Source of the DNA: Brevibacillus laterosporus LMG 15441
GTDB taxonomy: Bacteria > Bacillota > Bacilli > Brevibacillales > Brevibacillaceae
Assembly (NCBI RefSeq): GCF_000219535.2
Contig: NZ_CP007806.1
Span: forward strand, 1,424,501 to 1,488,500
Length of the DNA: 64,000 nucleotides
Direction of reading: 5' to 3'
Shown here: positions 1 to 8,588 of the stretch, piece after piece
Layout: each line of letters starts with the position of its first letter
How positions within the stretch are numbered: position 1 is the stretch's first letter
The notes under the pieces: generated by a model
What the model saw: the letters and a program-made list of their open reading frames with translations, nothing else
Database searches by the model: none
Told to the model about the DNA's origin: nothing
Made by a program: the position numbers and the translations under genes

Positions 1-1
1 A

Positions 2-133
2 GGGGAAGACAATTTATTGGTAAATGCAAAAGGTGAAAGCTCTATCAGCATGGAGGATTATGCGATTGCAGTACTAGACGAGCTTGAAAATCCACAATTT
101 GTAAACAAACGTTTCACTGTTGCGTCTGTATAA
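2..133 (+). CDS. NAD(P)H-binding SDR-like protein, C-terminal fragment
   Basis: Only the last 43 codons lie in the window, ending in TAA at 131-133. The tail reads ...SISMEDYAIAVLDELENP... and closes with KRFTVASV. That is the usual C-terminus of atypical short-chain dehydrogenase/NAD(P)H-binding proteins of the YwnB type, which bind a dinucleotide through an N-terminal Rossmann fold lying outside the window. Substrate cannot be inferred. The nitroreductase gene follows 65 bases later on the same strand, so the two may be co-transcribed redox genes. The family call rests on the tail motif alone. Confidence 0.55.
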   Translation, partial: GEDNLLVNAKGESSISMEDYAIAVLDELENPQFVNKRFTVASV

Positions 134-198
134 CTTGACGCCATTAGGGCAATGTTTTGAGTAGCATTATTTTTTCTAACAACAGGGAGGCATCTACC

Positions 199-798
199 AT
201 GGCAAAAGATTTCTATACAGCAGTTGAAGGAAGACGTTCTATTTATGGTATCAGCAAAGAAGTAAGCATCTCAGATGATAAAATCAAAGAAATCATCGAA
301 TTTGCCCTAAAGCATACGCCATCTTCATTTAATTCCCAAACAGCTCGCATTGTTCTTCTATTAGGAGAACAACATGATAAATTGTGGAATTTGACAGAAG
401 CAGCATTGCGTAAGGTAGTAGGGGATAATAACTTTGCTCCAACTGAAGAAAAAATGAAATCTTTCCGTAATGGTTACGGAACAGTGCTTTTCTTTGAAGA
501 CCAACAAGTTGTAGAGCAATTGCAAAAGGATTTTGCGCTTTATAAAGATAACTTCCCTATTTGGTCTCAACAATCTTCTGGTATGCATCAATTTGTTATC
601 TGGACTGCTCTTGAAATGGAAGGCTTAGGAGCTACCTTGCAACATTACAATCCATTAATTGATGAAGACGTGAGAAAAGAGTGGAATACTCCAGCTCATT
701 GGAAACTAATTGCTCAAATGCCATTTGGTCAACCAACAATGGCTCCTAACGAAAAAGAATTCAAACCACTAGATGAGCGTTTTAAAACATTTAAATAA
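199..798 (+). CDS. Nitroreductase family protein (Frm2/CinD-like)
   Basis: This is a 199-residue FMN-dependent oxidoreductase of the nitroreductase fold. The N-terminus (FYTAVEGRRSIYGIS, then SSFNSQTARIVLL) matches the Frm2/Hbn1/CinD branch, small cytosolic enzymes that reduce nitro compounds or quinones and are linked to metal, redox or lipid stress. The start is ATG 199, with GGGAGG at 185-190. An in-frame TTG at 157 is possible but has no ribosome binding site. A hairpin terminator follows the gene. The family is clear from the sequence; the physiological substrate is unknown. Confidence 0.85.
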   Translation: MAKDFYTAVEGRRSIYGISKEVSISDDKIKEIIEFALKHTPSSFNSQTARIVLLLGEQHDKLWNLTEAALRKVVGDNNFAPTEEKMKSFRNGYGTVLFFEDQQVVEQLQKDFALYKDNFPIWSQQSSGMHQFVIWTALEMEGLGATLQHYNPLIDEDVRKEWNTPAHWKLIAQMPFGQPTMAPNEKEFKPLDERFKTFK

Positions 799-883
799 GC
801 AACACAGTAACATATAAGACATGTAAGATTTCCTTGATCGTAATGAACAGTGTAGTGGAGAAAACCTAAAAAAAGATAAATGG

Positions 884-917
884 GAGCTACCTAACCTTGT
901 GGGTAGCTCATTTTTTT
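884..917 (+). terminator. Rho-independent terminator after the nitroreductase gene
   Basis: Stem GAGCTACC (884-891) pairs with GGTAGCTC (902-909), followed by A and a run of seven T. It separates the nitroreductase gene from the MATE gene. Confidence 0.85.
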
Positions 918-1016
918 GTCTGCATGTTTATCTCTATTCCCATCCACCTAACATCGCGTTATAATGAACAAATCTTTGAGCATGAATCGATGTCAATGGA
1001 GTAAAGAAGGGTGAAT

Positions 1017-2375
1017 GTGAACACAGAAACAAACAAATATCAGCGTCAAACTCTATTTCAAATTACGTGGCCGATCTTTTTTGAATTAGTGCTACATATG
1101 GGGATGGGGATTATTGCAACTCTGATGCTGAGTCATTATTCCGATGACGCAGCTACAGGTGTAGGCGTGGCAAATCAGCTCTTAAATATTTTTATTTTAA
1201 TTTTTAACGTGACGTCAATTGGTGCGACTATTTTGATTGGTCAAAGACTAGGAGCTAATCAATTAGATCAGGCAAGACAGCTGGCACGATCTGCTTTTGG
1301 CTTAAATTTTTGGTTTGGAATGGTTGTTGCTACAATTGTAGTAATATTTGGTAAACAATTCCTTGGTCTTTTTGAGCTTGAAGGAGATGTTCTTTCCTAT
1401 GGACTTTTGTTTGTACAAATTTGTGGGGCGTCCTTGTTTCTAGAATCAATTGCCTTAGCTTTAAGTGCTGTACTTCGCAGTCATGGATATACGAAGGACT
1501 CCTTGATGGTTACCCTGTTGATGGACATGATTAGTGTAGGTGGTAATGTTATCGCGATTACCGGTATTTTTGGATTGCCTATTACGGGAGTGACTGGCGT
1601 AGCTTGGGCAATGGTGGTCGCACGTGCCTTTGCAGTGGGTGCTTTGATCTATTTGGTTTTTCGTCAGCTTGCTTTACGTATTCGATTTAAAGATATCTTT
1701 ATTGTAAGAAAAAAGGACATCCAAGGACTTTTATCGATTGGGATTCCTTCGGCTGGTGAAAATTTGTCCTACCAGCTATCACAAGTAATCATTACAGGAT
1801 TTATTGCGATGATGGGAACTGCATCGCTGGCAGCACGTGTCTATGTATTGAATATTTCTATGATCTGCTATCTATTTACATTAGCGATTGCACAAGGTAC
1901 ACAGTTGCTGGTGGCCCGTTATATTGGCGGGAAACAATACGATAAGGCATTACATCGAGGGATGCGCACCTTAAAAATTTCAATGTGTGCCTCGTTTGTC
2001 ACGACACTGATTATCGCATTGTTAGGCTCGCCGATCTTACAAATGTTTACGACTGACCCAGCTATTATTGCTGTAGCCCTCCCTGTTTTGTGGATTATGG
2101 TCCTTACCGAAACAGGTAGAGCAATGAACATTGTTTTAATGGGTTCGTTAAAGTCCGCTGGTGATGTGCGATTCCCAGTAATCATCGGCATTTTTGCGAT
2201 GTGGGGGATTGCGGTAGTCTTTAGTTATACGCTTGGTATCTATTTTGGACTTGGTTTGCTTGGAGTATGGATTGCACAAGGAATGGATGAATGGTTCCGC
2301 GGGTGCTTTGCCATGCGTAGATGGGTAAACAAACCCTGGGATACTACTCAAAATGCAAATAGGCCAACGAAGTGA
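1017..2375 (+). CDS. MATE family efflux transporter
   Basis: About 450 residues with roughly twelve hydrophobic segments in two similar halves, as in NorM-type MATE exporters, which expel cationic drugs or metabolites in exchange for Na+ or H+. The early segment TWPIFFELVLHMGMG and the second-half repeat SIGIPSAGENLSYQLSQV are typical of the family. GTG codons at 1011 and 1017 are both in frame. I prefer 1017 because AAGAAGG (1004-1010) directly abuts the first one but lies six bases before the second. dinB starts 73 bases downstream with no terminator between. Substrate unknown. Confidence 0.85.
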   Translation: MNTETNKYQRQTLFQITWPIFFELVLHMGMGIIATLMLSHYSDDAATGVGVANQLLNIFILIFNVTSIGATILIGQRLGANQLDQARQLARSAFGLNFWFGMVVATIVVIFGKQFLGLFELEGDVLSYGLLFVQICGASLFLESIALALSAVLRSHGYTKDSLMVTLLMDMISVGGNVIAITGIFGLPITGVTGVAWAMVVARAFAVGALIYLVFRQLALRIRFKDIFIVRKKDIQGLLSIGIPSAGENLSYQLSQVIITGFIAMMGTASLAARVYVLNISMICYLFTLAIAQGTQLLVARYIGGKQYDKALHRGMRTLKISMCASFVTTLIIALLGSPILQMFTTDPAIIAVALPVLWIMVLTETGRAMNIVLMGSLKSAGDVRFPVIIGIFAMWGIAVVFSYTLGIYFGLGLLGVWIAQGMDEWFRGCFAMRRWVNKPWDTTQNANRPTK

Positions 2376-2448
2376 ATTGAATCGTTACACCCAGTGTTCT
2401 ATAATAACAATAGAATCGGATGAGAATATATGTTTGGGTGAAGCGGCT

Positions 2449-3516
2449 ATGAAAAAATTTATTCATGTGGACATCGATGCATTTTATGCTAGCGTAGAAC
2501 AACTGGATCATCCAGAATGGCGGAATCAGCCTGTCATTGTGGGAGGCACCGGCAATCGGGGCGTAGTAGCTACCTGCAGCTACGAGGCCCGTTCGTTTGG
2601 TGTGCGTTCTGCTATGCCAGTTGCTCTTGCACGAAAAAAATGTCCACAGGGTATTTTTGTTCCATGTCGCTTCGCTCGTTATCATGAAAAATCCGAGGAA
2701 ATTAGACGGATTTATACCGAGTATGCGGAATTGTATCAGCCCATCGGACTAGATGAAGCTTACTTAGATGTGTCCCATTACGAAAACGCAGTTCCCATTG
2801 CCAAAGAGTTGAAAAGACGTATTAAACAAGAAACGGGCCTTACCTGTAGTATCGGTTTATCCTACAATATGTCTCTAGCCAAAATCGCCAGTGATTTGAA
2901 AAAACCAGATGCTTTTGTCATTATCCGTGCGGAAAATGCTTTGGATGTTCTGGCTCCGTTACCAATTAGTGTTTTACATGGTGTAGGTAAAAAATCGCAG
3001 GAGGTTTTATCTAAAAAGGGGATTGAGACAGTTCGAGATTTGTGGGAGCTGTCTGTAGAGGAAATGGTTCAACTATTTGGCAAGTGGGGACATGCGCTAT
3101 ACGGGCGTTCACGCGGAATTGATCAACGAGAAATTGAAATGGATCGCCCTGTTAAATCCATTAGCCGCGAAACCACCCTAGTGTACGATTTACAGGAGCG
3201 TGACCGAATCGCTGAAATTGCCCGTGAATTACTTGCTCATATAAAAGAAGAAGCGGAGCAGGAGGGGGTACATCCTCAAACCCTCACGCTGAAAGTAAGA
3301 TTTACTGACTTCACAACAAAAAGCAAACAGCGTAAAGTAATGTCAGGAACATCCTGGGAGGAATGGTTAGAATTTTTATTGGACGAATTTGATTTCTCAA
3401 GCGGTGTTAGATTGATTGGTGTCGGCTTTTCTAATTTTCTGCGGGAAGAGGAACAGAAGGAAAGATTTGAACAGCTTAGTATTTTTTCACTCCCCGCTTG
3501 GAAAGAAGGAATGTAA
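2449..3516 (+). CDS. dinB: DNA polymerase IV (Y family)
   Basis: A 355-residue translesion DNA polymerase. Palm-domain carboxylates sit in FIHVDIDAFYASVEQ at the N-terminus and in GLDEAYLDVS near residue 104. The YEARSFGVRSAMP finger motif and the GLTCSIGLSYN...LAKIASDLKKP block are present, and the little-finger domain fills the C-terminal third. I start at ATG 2449 (MKKFIHVDID); the frame is open further upstream, but those residues are not part of the family. No PIP-like clamp motif is obvious at the very end. The DUF393 gene starts one base after the stop codon, so they share a transcript. Confidence 0.95.
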   Translation: MKKFIHVDIDAFYASVEQLDHPEWRNQPVIVGGTGNRGVVATCSYEARSFGVRSAMPVALARKKCPQGIFVPCRFARYHEKSEEIRRIYTEYAELYQPIGLDEAYLDVSHYENAVPIAKELKRRIKQETGLTCSIGLSYNMSLAKIASDLKKPDAFVIIRAENALDVLAPLPISVLHGVGKKSQEVLSKKGIETVRDLWELSVEEMVQLFGKWGHALYGRSRGIDQREIEMDRPVKSISRETTLVYDLQERDRIAEIARELLAHIKEEAEQEGVHPQTLTLKVRFTDFTTKSKQRKVMSGTSWEEWLEFLLDEFDFSSGVRLIGVGFSNFLREEEQKERFEQLSIFSLPAWKEGM

Positions 3517-3517
3517 C

Positions 3518-3871
3518 ATGAGTAAGACTATCGTTTATTATGATGAGCATTGCAAGATGTGCTGCTTTATTCGTGAACGGTTAACTAGTTTATTGTTACC
3601 CGGGAAAAAGCATCAGATAGAGTGGCGTCATTACGAGGAAGCGCCTGCTTGTGATTTACAGGATAAAGCATGCGGAGAAGCAATGGAGGTCCTTCTTCCC
3701 TCAGGAGAACGTCTAAGAGCATTTTATGCAGTGAGAAAATTGCTTGCCCTTACTTATTTTTGCTGGTTATCCCCGTTCTTTTATTTGCCCGGTGCTGCTT
3801 ATTTTGGTGAAAAAGCATATGCTTGGGTTGCCCGAAATCGATATCATTGGTTTGGAAGAACAGAGGAATAA
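3518..3871 (+). CDS. DCC/DUF393 family thiol-disulfide oxidoreductase-like protein
   Basis: 117 residues. The N-terminal YYDEHCKMCCFIRERL carries the D-x-x-C-x-x-C signature (D9, C12, C15) of the DCC/DUF393 family, thioredoxin-like proteins presumed to do thiol redox chemistry. The middle is hydrophobic (YFCWLSPFFYLPG), which is common in the family. GAAAGAAGGA at 3501-3510 precedes ATG 3518, which lies one base after the dinB stop. The actual partner or substrate is unknown. Confidence 0.75.
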   Translation: MSKTIVYYDEHCKMCCFIRERLTSLLLPGKKHQIEWRHYEEAPACDLQDKACGEAMEVLLPSGERLRAFYAVRKLLALTYFCWLSPFFYLPGAAYFGEKAYAWVARNRYHWFGRTEE

Positions 3872-3876
3872 ACGAG

Positions 3877-4071
3877 ATGGCTGATACGAATCGGTTTCAT
3901 TGCTGTGCGACATGTCAGCATTTTTGTGTGCACAAGGGCGGTCAGGGTGATAAAACCACGTACTCCTGTGGGAGGCTCGGGTATGAGACGAAGCCTTCTT
4001 ATCGTTTTGATTGTTGGCGGCCAACAGAGCGGGTTTGCAAATTAATTGAAAAAGAGAACCTTTCTTTATAG
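3877..4071 (+). CDS. Small cysteine-rich protein of unknown function
   Basis: 64 residues with seven cysteines: C9, C10, C13, C17, C31, C46 and C54. Two conserved-looking blocks are HCCATCQHFCVHKG and GRLGYETKPSYRFDCW. The CxxC plus later Cys spacing suggests metal binding (zinc or iron), but I do not recognise a named domain. It starts at ATG 3877, five bases after the DUF393 stop, with GAGG upstream, so it is translated from the dinB transcript. No signal peptide or membrane segment is visible. Function is not inferred beyond possible metal binding. Confidence 0.6.
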   Translation: MADTNRFHCCATCQHFCVHKGGQGDKTTYSCGRLGYETKPSYRFDCWRPTERVCKLIEKENLSL

Positions 4072-4087
4072 CAGATTTGATTTTGTT

Positions 4088-4117
4088 TTGCAACAAGCCT
4101 TCCAAATATGGTATAGT
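4088..4117 (+). promoter_or_regulatory. Probable SigA promoter of the yqeG-yqeM operon
   Basis: TTGCAA at 4088-4093 and TATAGT at 4112-4117 are separated by 18 bases, upstream of yqeG (start 4183) and just downstream of the cysteine-rich gene. Confidence 0.55.
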
Positions 4118-4182
4118 TAGTCCCGATATCTCGTTCGTGGTGCGTACAAGACCAGTGAACGGTGAGCGGGAGGTACGGGCAT

Positions 4183-4710
4183 TTGCTTTTACAGAAGTTA
4201 ACCCCAAATGAGTATGTGGAATCCATCTTTTCCATTAATATAGATGAACTCCGAAAACGTAACATCAAAGCGGTAATCACTGATTTGGATAACACGTTAG
4301 TTGGATGGGATACACCTGATGCTACTCCAGAAGTAATGAATTGGTTTAAGCGTTTGGATGAAGCAGGAATTCAAGTGACGGTTGTATCCAATAATAATAA
4401 GGCAAGGGTTTTACACTTTTGTGAACCCTTACAATGCCACTATATTCCAGCTGCGCGAAAGCCTACCAATCAGGCGTTTAAACGTGCGATTGAAATTATG
4501 AATGTTCGCATTGAGGAGACAGTCGTTATTGGAGATCAATTGTTTACAGATGTGCTGGGCGGCAACCTTTTAGGGTTTCATACCATTTTGGTTGTTCCAG
4601 TTAAAAATTCGGATGGTTTTTTTACGCGATTTAACCGGAAAATGGAACGACTTGCCCTGCACTGGATGAGCAAGAAAGGAATGATTTCGTGGTACAACAA
4701 CAAGAAGTAA
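4183..4710 (+). CDS. yqeG: YqeG family HAD IIIA-type phosphatase
   Basis: 175 residues with HAD-superfamily motifs: DLDNTLVGWD (nucleophile and general acid aspartates), VVSNNNK (motif II), the lysine of AARKPTNQAF (motif III) and VIGDQLFTDV (motif IV). The HAD IIIA subclass has a minimal cap. The start is TTG 4183 (LLQKLTPNEYV), nine bases after GGGAGG; an upstream GTG at 4162 would add seven residues unlike the family. It overlaps yqeH by 22 bases. Phosphatase activity is expected from the motifs; the biological substrate is not known. Confidence 0.9.
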   Translation: MLLQKLTPNEYVESIFSINIDELRKRNIKAVITDLDNTLVGWDTPDATPEVMNWFKRLDEAGIQVTVVSNNNKARVLHFCEPLQCHYIPAARKPTNQAFKRAIEIMNVRIEETVVIGDQLFTDVLGGNLLGFHTILVVPVKNSDGFFTRFNRKMERLALHWMSKKGMISWYNNKK

Positions 4711-5828
4711 ATCAGGACTTCGAGGGCCCAGTTAGCTGTGCGGGCTGTGGAGTTGAAATACAGACAGAAAATAAAGCGAAGCCAGGCTATGCACCAGCTT
4801 CTGCATTGAAGCGTGAAGTAGTGATTTGTCAGCGTTGTTTTCGCATTAAACACTATAATGAAGTAGCGCCTGTAGAAATGCATGATGATGATTTTCTCCG
4901 TATTTTAAATGGAATTGGTTCCACAAAATGTTTAGTGGTTATGGTAGTTGATTTATTTGATTTCCAAGGTTCCTGGCTACGGGGATTGCCGCGATTTGTT
5001 GGACAAAATCCAATCTTGTTGGTCGGAAATAAAGTAGATTTATTACCGCGCAATATTAATCTTAATCGTGTGAAAAACTGGATTCAGCATGAAGCGAAAG
5101 AACGTGGTTTAAAGCCGAATGAAGTGGTTCTCGTGAGTGCGGAAAAAGGAATAGGGATTGATGAGCTACTTGCTCGGATTGGTGAATTCCGCAAAGGACG
5201 CGATGTTTATATTGTAGGGGTAACTAATGTTGGTAAATCCACGCTGATTAATCGGATTTTACACGATTACGGTGCAGCGGACATGGAAATCACCACATCG
5301 CCCTTCCCAGGAACTACCTTAGATAAGATCGAGATTCCTCTAGAGGATGGACGTTCTATTTTTGATACACCTGGTATTATTAATCGTGATCAGATTGGTC
5401 ATCTTGTGTCACCTGAGGATTTACGCAAACTTACTCCGAAATCACGGATTAATCCGCGCGTCTTCCAATTAAACGATAAACAGACGTTGTTCTTCGGTGG
5501 ATTGGCTCGCGTTGACTATGTAAGAGGAGAACGTCAGCCATTTGCTTGCTATTTGGCTAATGACTTGTACATTCACCGTACAAAATTAGATAATGCGGAA
5601 GAAGTGCTGGAGAAGCATCATGGGGAGATGCTTGCCCCACCTTCAGGAGAAGCGGCTAAAGCGTTATTGCCATTTACCCGCTATACGCTAAAAATTGATA
5701 CAAATGGACCAACTGATATTGTTATTGCTGGGCTTGGCTGGATTGCGCTTCAGGGAAAAGTAAAAGGGGTCGTAGAAGTACATGTGCCAAAGGGTGTAAG
5801 TGTCGGATTACGAAAAGGCTTAATTTAA
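4689..5828 (+). CDS. yqeH: Ribosome biogenesis GTPase YqeH (circularly permuted)
   Basis: 379 residues. An N-terminal zinc finger (CAGC...CQRC) is followed by a permuted GTPase. Its motifs appear in the order G4 (NKVDLLP), G5 (SAEKG), G1 (GVTNVGKSTL), G2 and G3 (DTPG), which is diagnostic of YqeH/RsgA-like GTPases. YqeH acts in assembly of the 30S subunit. The GTG start at 4689 lies inside yqeG, eight bases after AAAGGA, which suggests translational coupling. A strong terminator follows. Confidence 0.95.
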   Translation: MVQQQEVNQDFEGPVSCAGCGVEIQTENKAKPGYAPASALKREVVICQRCFRIKHYNEVAPVEMHDDDFLRILNGIGSTKCLVVMVVDLFDFQGSWLRGLPRFVGQNPILLVGNKVDLLPRNINLNRVKNWIQHEAKERGLKPNEVVLVSAEKGIGIDELLARIGEFRKGRDVYIVGVTNVGKSTLINRILHDYGAADMEITTSPFPGTTLDKIEIPLEDGRSIFDTPGIINRDQIGHLVSPEDLRKLTPKSRINPRVFQLNDKQTLFFGGLARVDYVRGERQPFACYLANDLYIHRTKLDNAEEVLEKHHGEMLAPPSGEAAKALLPFTRYTLKIDTNGPTDIVIAGLGWIALQGKVKGVVEVHVPKGVSVGLRKGLI

Positions 5829-5861
5829 TCAAGTCTGTGTCGATCACTTGAACAACAAGCA

Positions 5862-5888
5862 AGCCCCTTCTTTGCGGAGGGGCTTTTC
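5862..5888 (+). terminator. Rho-independent terminator after yqeH
   Basis: AGCCCCTTC (5862-5870) pairs with GGAGGGGCT (5876-5884, one G-T pair), followed by TTTT. aroE, 50 bases later, may rely on read-through or its own promoter. Confidence 0.75.
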
Positions 5889-5935
5889 TAACTTTACTTG
5901 GGGGAGGGGTCTTCCTGTTACATAGTAAAACGACA

Positions 5936-6769
5936 ATGGTTGGGCTGTTTGGACGTCCTGTAGGACATTCCTTATCTCCAGTGATGCATAATACGGCTTT
6001 TGAACAAAAACAATTACCATTTGCTTATGCAGCTTTCGAAGTTAATGATGATCAGATTAAAGAAGCGGTCGAGGCTATTCGTGCTTTAGGCATGCGAGGC
6101 GCTAACGTCACCATACCGCATAAGGTAGCCGTTATTCCGTATTTGGATAAAATTGATCCCTTGGCAGAACGGATTGGAGCCGTTAATACTATTGTAAATG
6201 AAGATGGCACCCTGATTGGATATAATACTGATGGAACAGGGTATGTTCGCTCGTTATTAGAAGAAACAGGGATTGATTTAACAGAGCAGACTGTTACGCT
6301 ATTAGGTGCTGGTGGTGCCGCTCGCGCAGTTGCGTGTACATTGGTAGAACGTGGAGTAAAAGAAATTCGGATTGTGAATCGCTCACTTGAGCGTGCAGAA
6401 TTATTGGCAATGGCTCTAGGGTCTCAAATCCCTATACGTGTATATTCATTTGCTCAAGCGGAGCTAGCGATTCAAGACAGCACCCTTTTAATCAATACGA
6501 CTTCTATTGGAATGTACCCTCATATTCATGAAATGCCTGTAGATAGAAAATGCTTACGGCCTGATTTAATCGTAAGCGATTTAATCTATAACCCATTAGA
6601 AACACAATTGTTACAGTGTGCCAAAGAAATCGGAGCAACCCATCACTCAGGTCTTGGCATGTTTATAAATCAAGGGGCGCTGGCTTACGAACTGTGGACA
6701 GGTGAAGCGGCGCCTACTGACAAAATGAGAGAAATTGTGTTGCAGCATTTGCAACAAGGAGGAAATTAA
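5936..6769 (+). CDS. aroE: Shikimate dehydrogenase
   Basis: 277 residues converting 3-dehydroshikimate to shikimate with NADPH in the aromatic amino acid pathway. Seen: [14 protein letters not shown] (substrate loop), NVTIPHK with the catalytic lysine, the nucleotide-binding [19 protein letters not shown], and the C-terminal [18 protein letters not shown]. The first ATG (5936) leaves only a short leader before GRPVG and has no nearby ribosome binding site. A strong GGGAGGGG sits at 5902-5909, five bases before an in-frame CTG at 5915. yhbY begins directly after the stop. Confidence 0.9.
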   Translation: MVGLFGRPVGHSLSPVMHNTAFEQKQLPFAYAAFEVNDDQIKEAVEAIRALGMRGANVTIPHKVAVIPYLDKIDPLAERIGAVNTIVNEDGTLIGYNTDGTGYVRSLLEETGIDLTEQTVTLLGAGGAARAVACTLVERGVKEIRIVNRSLERAELLAMALGSQIPIRVYSFAQAELAIQDSTLLINTTSIGMYPHIHEMPVDRKCLRPDLIVSDLIYNPLETQLLQCAKEIGATHHSGLGMFINQGALAYELWTGEAAPTDKMREIVLQHLQQGGN

Positions 6770-7060
6770 ATGCTAACTGGTAAACAAAAACGTTATTTGC
6801 GCTCTATGGCTCACCACCTTACGCCTATTTTTCAAGTAGGGAAGGGCGGAGTAAATGAAAATATGGTAAAGCAGATTCAAGAGGCTCTAGAGGTACGCGA
6901 GCTTATTAAAGTCTCCATTTTGCAAAATAATATGGATGACAAGCATGCAGTGGCAGAAGATTTGGCAACTGGAGCAGGTGCGGAAATGGTACAATTAATC
7001 GGTCATACCGTTGTTTTGTACAAAGAGTCAAAAGAAAATAAAACGATCGTGCTACCATAG
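6770..7060 (+). CDS. yhbY: YhbY family RNA-binding protein (CRM domain, YqeI)
   Basis: 96 residues forming a single CRM domain. LTGKQKRYLRSMAHHL, the basic FQVGKGGVNENM and the GxGAEMVQLIGHTVVLYK block are typical of YhbY/YqeI. The family associates with pre-50S ribosomal particles. It starts one base after aroE ends, with AAGGAGG inside the aroE tail, and sits between other ribosome-related genes. Confidence 0.9.
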   Translation: MLTGKQKRYLRSMAHHLTPIFQVGKGGVNENMVKQIQEALEVRELIKVSILQNNMDDKHAVAEDLATGAGAEMVQLIGHTVVLYKESKENKTIVLP

Positions 7061-7076
7061 GGATTAAAGAAAGCAT

Positions 7077-7667
7077 ATGAAACGTATTGGGATAATGGGT
7101 GGCACATTTGATCCAATTCATAATGCACATTTATTAATTGCCGAGCAGGCGAGAGAGCAGGCAAAACTTGATGAGGTTTGGTTTATGCCTGCTCATGTTC
7201 CGCCCCATAAACAACAGAAAAAAAGTGTAGCAAACGCTATTCACCGAGCAGAAATGGTACGATTAGCAATACGTAATCATCCGCAGTTTCGAATTACGAC
7301 GGTAGAGCTGGATCGAGAAGGTCCTTCTTACACTGTTGACACGATGCAACAAGTAGTTACATTACATCCTACTTACGAGTTCTCATTTATTATTGGAGGG
7401 GACATGGTAGAGATGCTACCACAGTGGCATGCCATAGAAGAGTTGGTAAAGCTGGTACGTTTTATTGGATTTCATCGTCCTCACTTCGCACCACAACCTT
7501 CAAGATGGACACCCTATGTGGATTTTATCGAGATTCCGCTTTGGGACCTTTCTTCTACGTATGTCCGCGAACAGATCCAGATTGGAAAAAGTATTCGCTA
7601 TCTTGTTCCTTCAGCGGTGGAATGCTATATAAAGGAGAGCGGGTTATATGGAGCAGATCCAACATAG
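7077..7667 (+). CDS. nadD: Nicotinate-nucleotide adenylyltransferase
   Basis: 196 residues. It adenylylates nicotinate mononucleotide to deamido-NAD in NAD synthesis. Seen: GGTFDPIHNAHL with the (T/H)xGH-like nucleotidyltransferase motif, FMPAHVPPHK, YEFSFIIGGDMV, and the C-terminal SSTYVREQI (ISSTxxR motif). Length is normal. Its last 20 bases overlap yqeK, so the two are coupled. Confidence 0.93.
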   Translation: MKRIGIMGGTFDPIHNAHLLIAEQAREQAKLDEVWFMPAHVPPHKQQKKSVANAIHRAEMVRLAIRNHPQFRITTVELDREGPSYTVDTMQQVVTLHPTYEFSFIIGGDMVEMLPQWHAIEELVKLVRFIGFHRPHFAPQPSRWTPYVDFIEIPLWDLSSTYVREQIQIGKSIRYLVPSAVECYIKESGLYGADPT

Positions 7668-8217
7668 AGAAGCCTTGCTTAAGCAGGTTAGAGCTCAAAT
7701 GCATGAAAAGCGTTACCAGCATACCTTAGGTGTCGCAGAATCAGCCAAAAAGCTGGCCATTCGCTACGGAGCAGATCCGATCAAAGCTGAGTTAGCGGGA
7801 CTGCTACATGATTACTGCAAATGCTGGGAGATTTCGCGGCTACGAGATTATCTTCTTCGTTATGATTTACCTCAGGATCTGCTTTCAGGGGATAAAGAAT
7901 TATGGCATTCTTTTGTAGGAGCGATTGTGGTACAACAGGAGCTACAGATACAGGATGCTGAGATACTGCAAGCGATTCGTTATCATACGACAGGCCGTGA
8001 GAATATGTCCTTGCTGGAGAAGGTTGTTTGTCTGGCTGATTACATTGAACCCAATCGCAATTATCCTGGTGTAGAGGACATTAGGTGCCTAGCAGAGCAA
8101 GACTTGAATCAGGCGTTAGCACTTGCGCTCGGAGGAACAATACGTTTTTTAATTGAAAAAAAACAGCGGGTATATCCGCTCACTTTGCTTGCTTATAATG
8201 ATCTTGTAATAGAATGA
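7648..8217 (+). CDS. yqeK: HD-domain protein YqeK, diadenosine tetraphosphatase
   Basis: 189 residues of the HD phosphohydrolase superfamily. Metal ligands are in KRYQHTLGVAE, the LLHDYCK HD pair, and RYHTTGRENMSLLEKVVCLADYIEP. Homologs of YqeK hydrolyse Ap4A symmetrically to ADP, clearing an alarmone or aminoacylation by-product. It starts inside nadD (ATG 7648, with AAGGAGAG-like sequence upstream) and is followed closely by rsfS. Confidence 0.9.
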   Translation: MEQIQHREALLKQVRAQMHEKRYQHTLGVAESAKKLAIRYGADPIKAELAGLLHDYCKCWEISRLRDYLLRYDLPQDLLSGDKELWHSFVGAIVVQQELQIQDAEILQAIRYHTTGRENMSLLEKVVCLADYIEPNRNYPGVEDIRCLAEQDLNQALALALGGTIRFLIEKKQRVYPLTLLAYNDLVIE

Positions 8218-8228
8218 GGAGGCCTTTC

Positions 8229-8579
8229 ATGGTACAATTAGACAATCAATTACTTCAACTAGCATATAAAGCGTGTGAAGATAAAAAAGCAGAAAATATT
8301 GTGGTGCTTGACATCCACACCATCTCAGTTATGGCAGACCGTTTTATCATTTGTCACGGTAACAATGAGCGTCAAGTACAGGCGATTGTTCGTGAAATTC
8401 GTGATCAGGTGCATAAAAATGGGTATAATATTCGTGGTATTGAAGGGGAAGAACAAGGTCGTTGGGTATTGGTTGACTGTGGAGATGTAGTTGTTCACGT
8501 TTTCCATAAAGAAGAACGCGACTTCTATAATCTTGAAAAACTATGGTCTGATGCACCTCGCGTCACTGTAGAAGTGTAG
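8229..8579 (+). CDS. rsfS: Ribosome silencing factor RsfS
   Basis: 116 residues. The MADRFIICHGNNERQVQAI and EEQGRWVLVDCGDVVVHVF blocks are those of RsfS (YqeL/Iojap), which binds ribosomal protein uL14 and blocks 50S-30S joining in poor nutrient conditions. I use ATG 8229, six bases after AGGAGG. The ATG at 8214 overlaps the yqeK stop and leaves the ribosome binding site inside the coding frame. Confidence 0.92.
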   Translation: MVQLDNQLLQLAYKACEDKKAENIVVLDIHTISVMADRFIICHGNNERQVQAIVREIRDQVHKNGYNIRGIEGEEQGRWVLVDCGDVVVHVFHKEERDFYNLEKLWSDAPRVTVEV

Positions 8580-8588
8580 GAAAAGGCT

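Noticed and set aside
2353-2448. Upstream in-frame extension of DNA polymerase IV
   Set aside because: The 32 extra residues have no counterpart in DinB proteins, which begin at MKKFIHVDID-like sequence; the frame is merely open.
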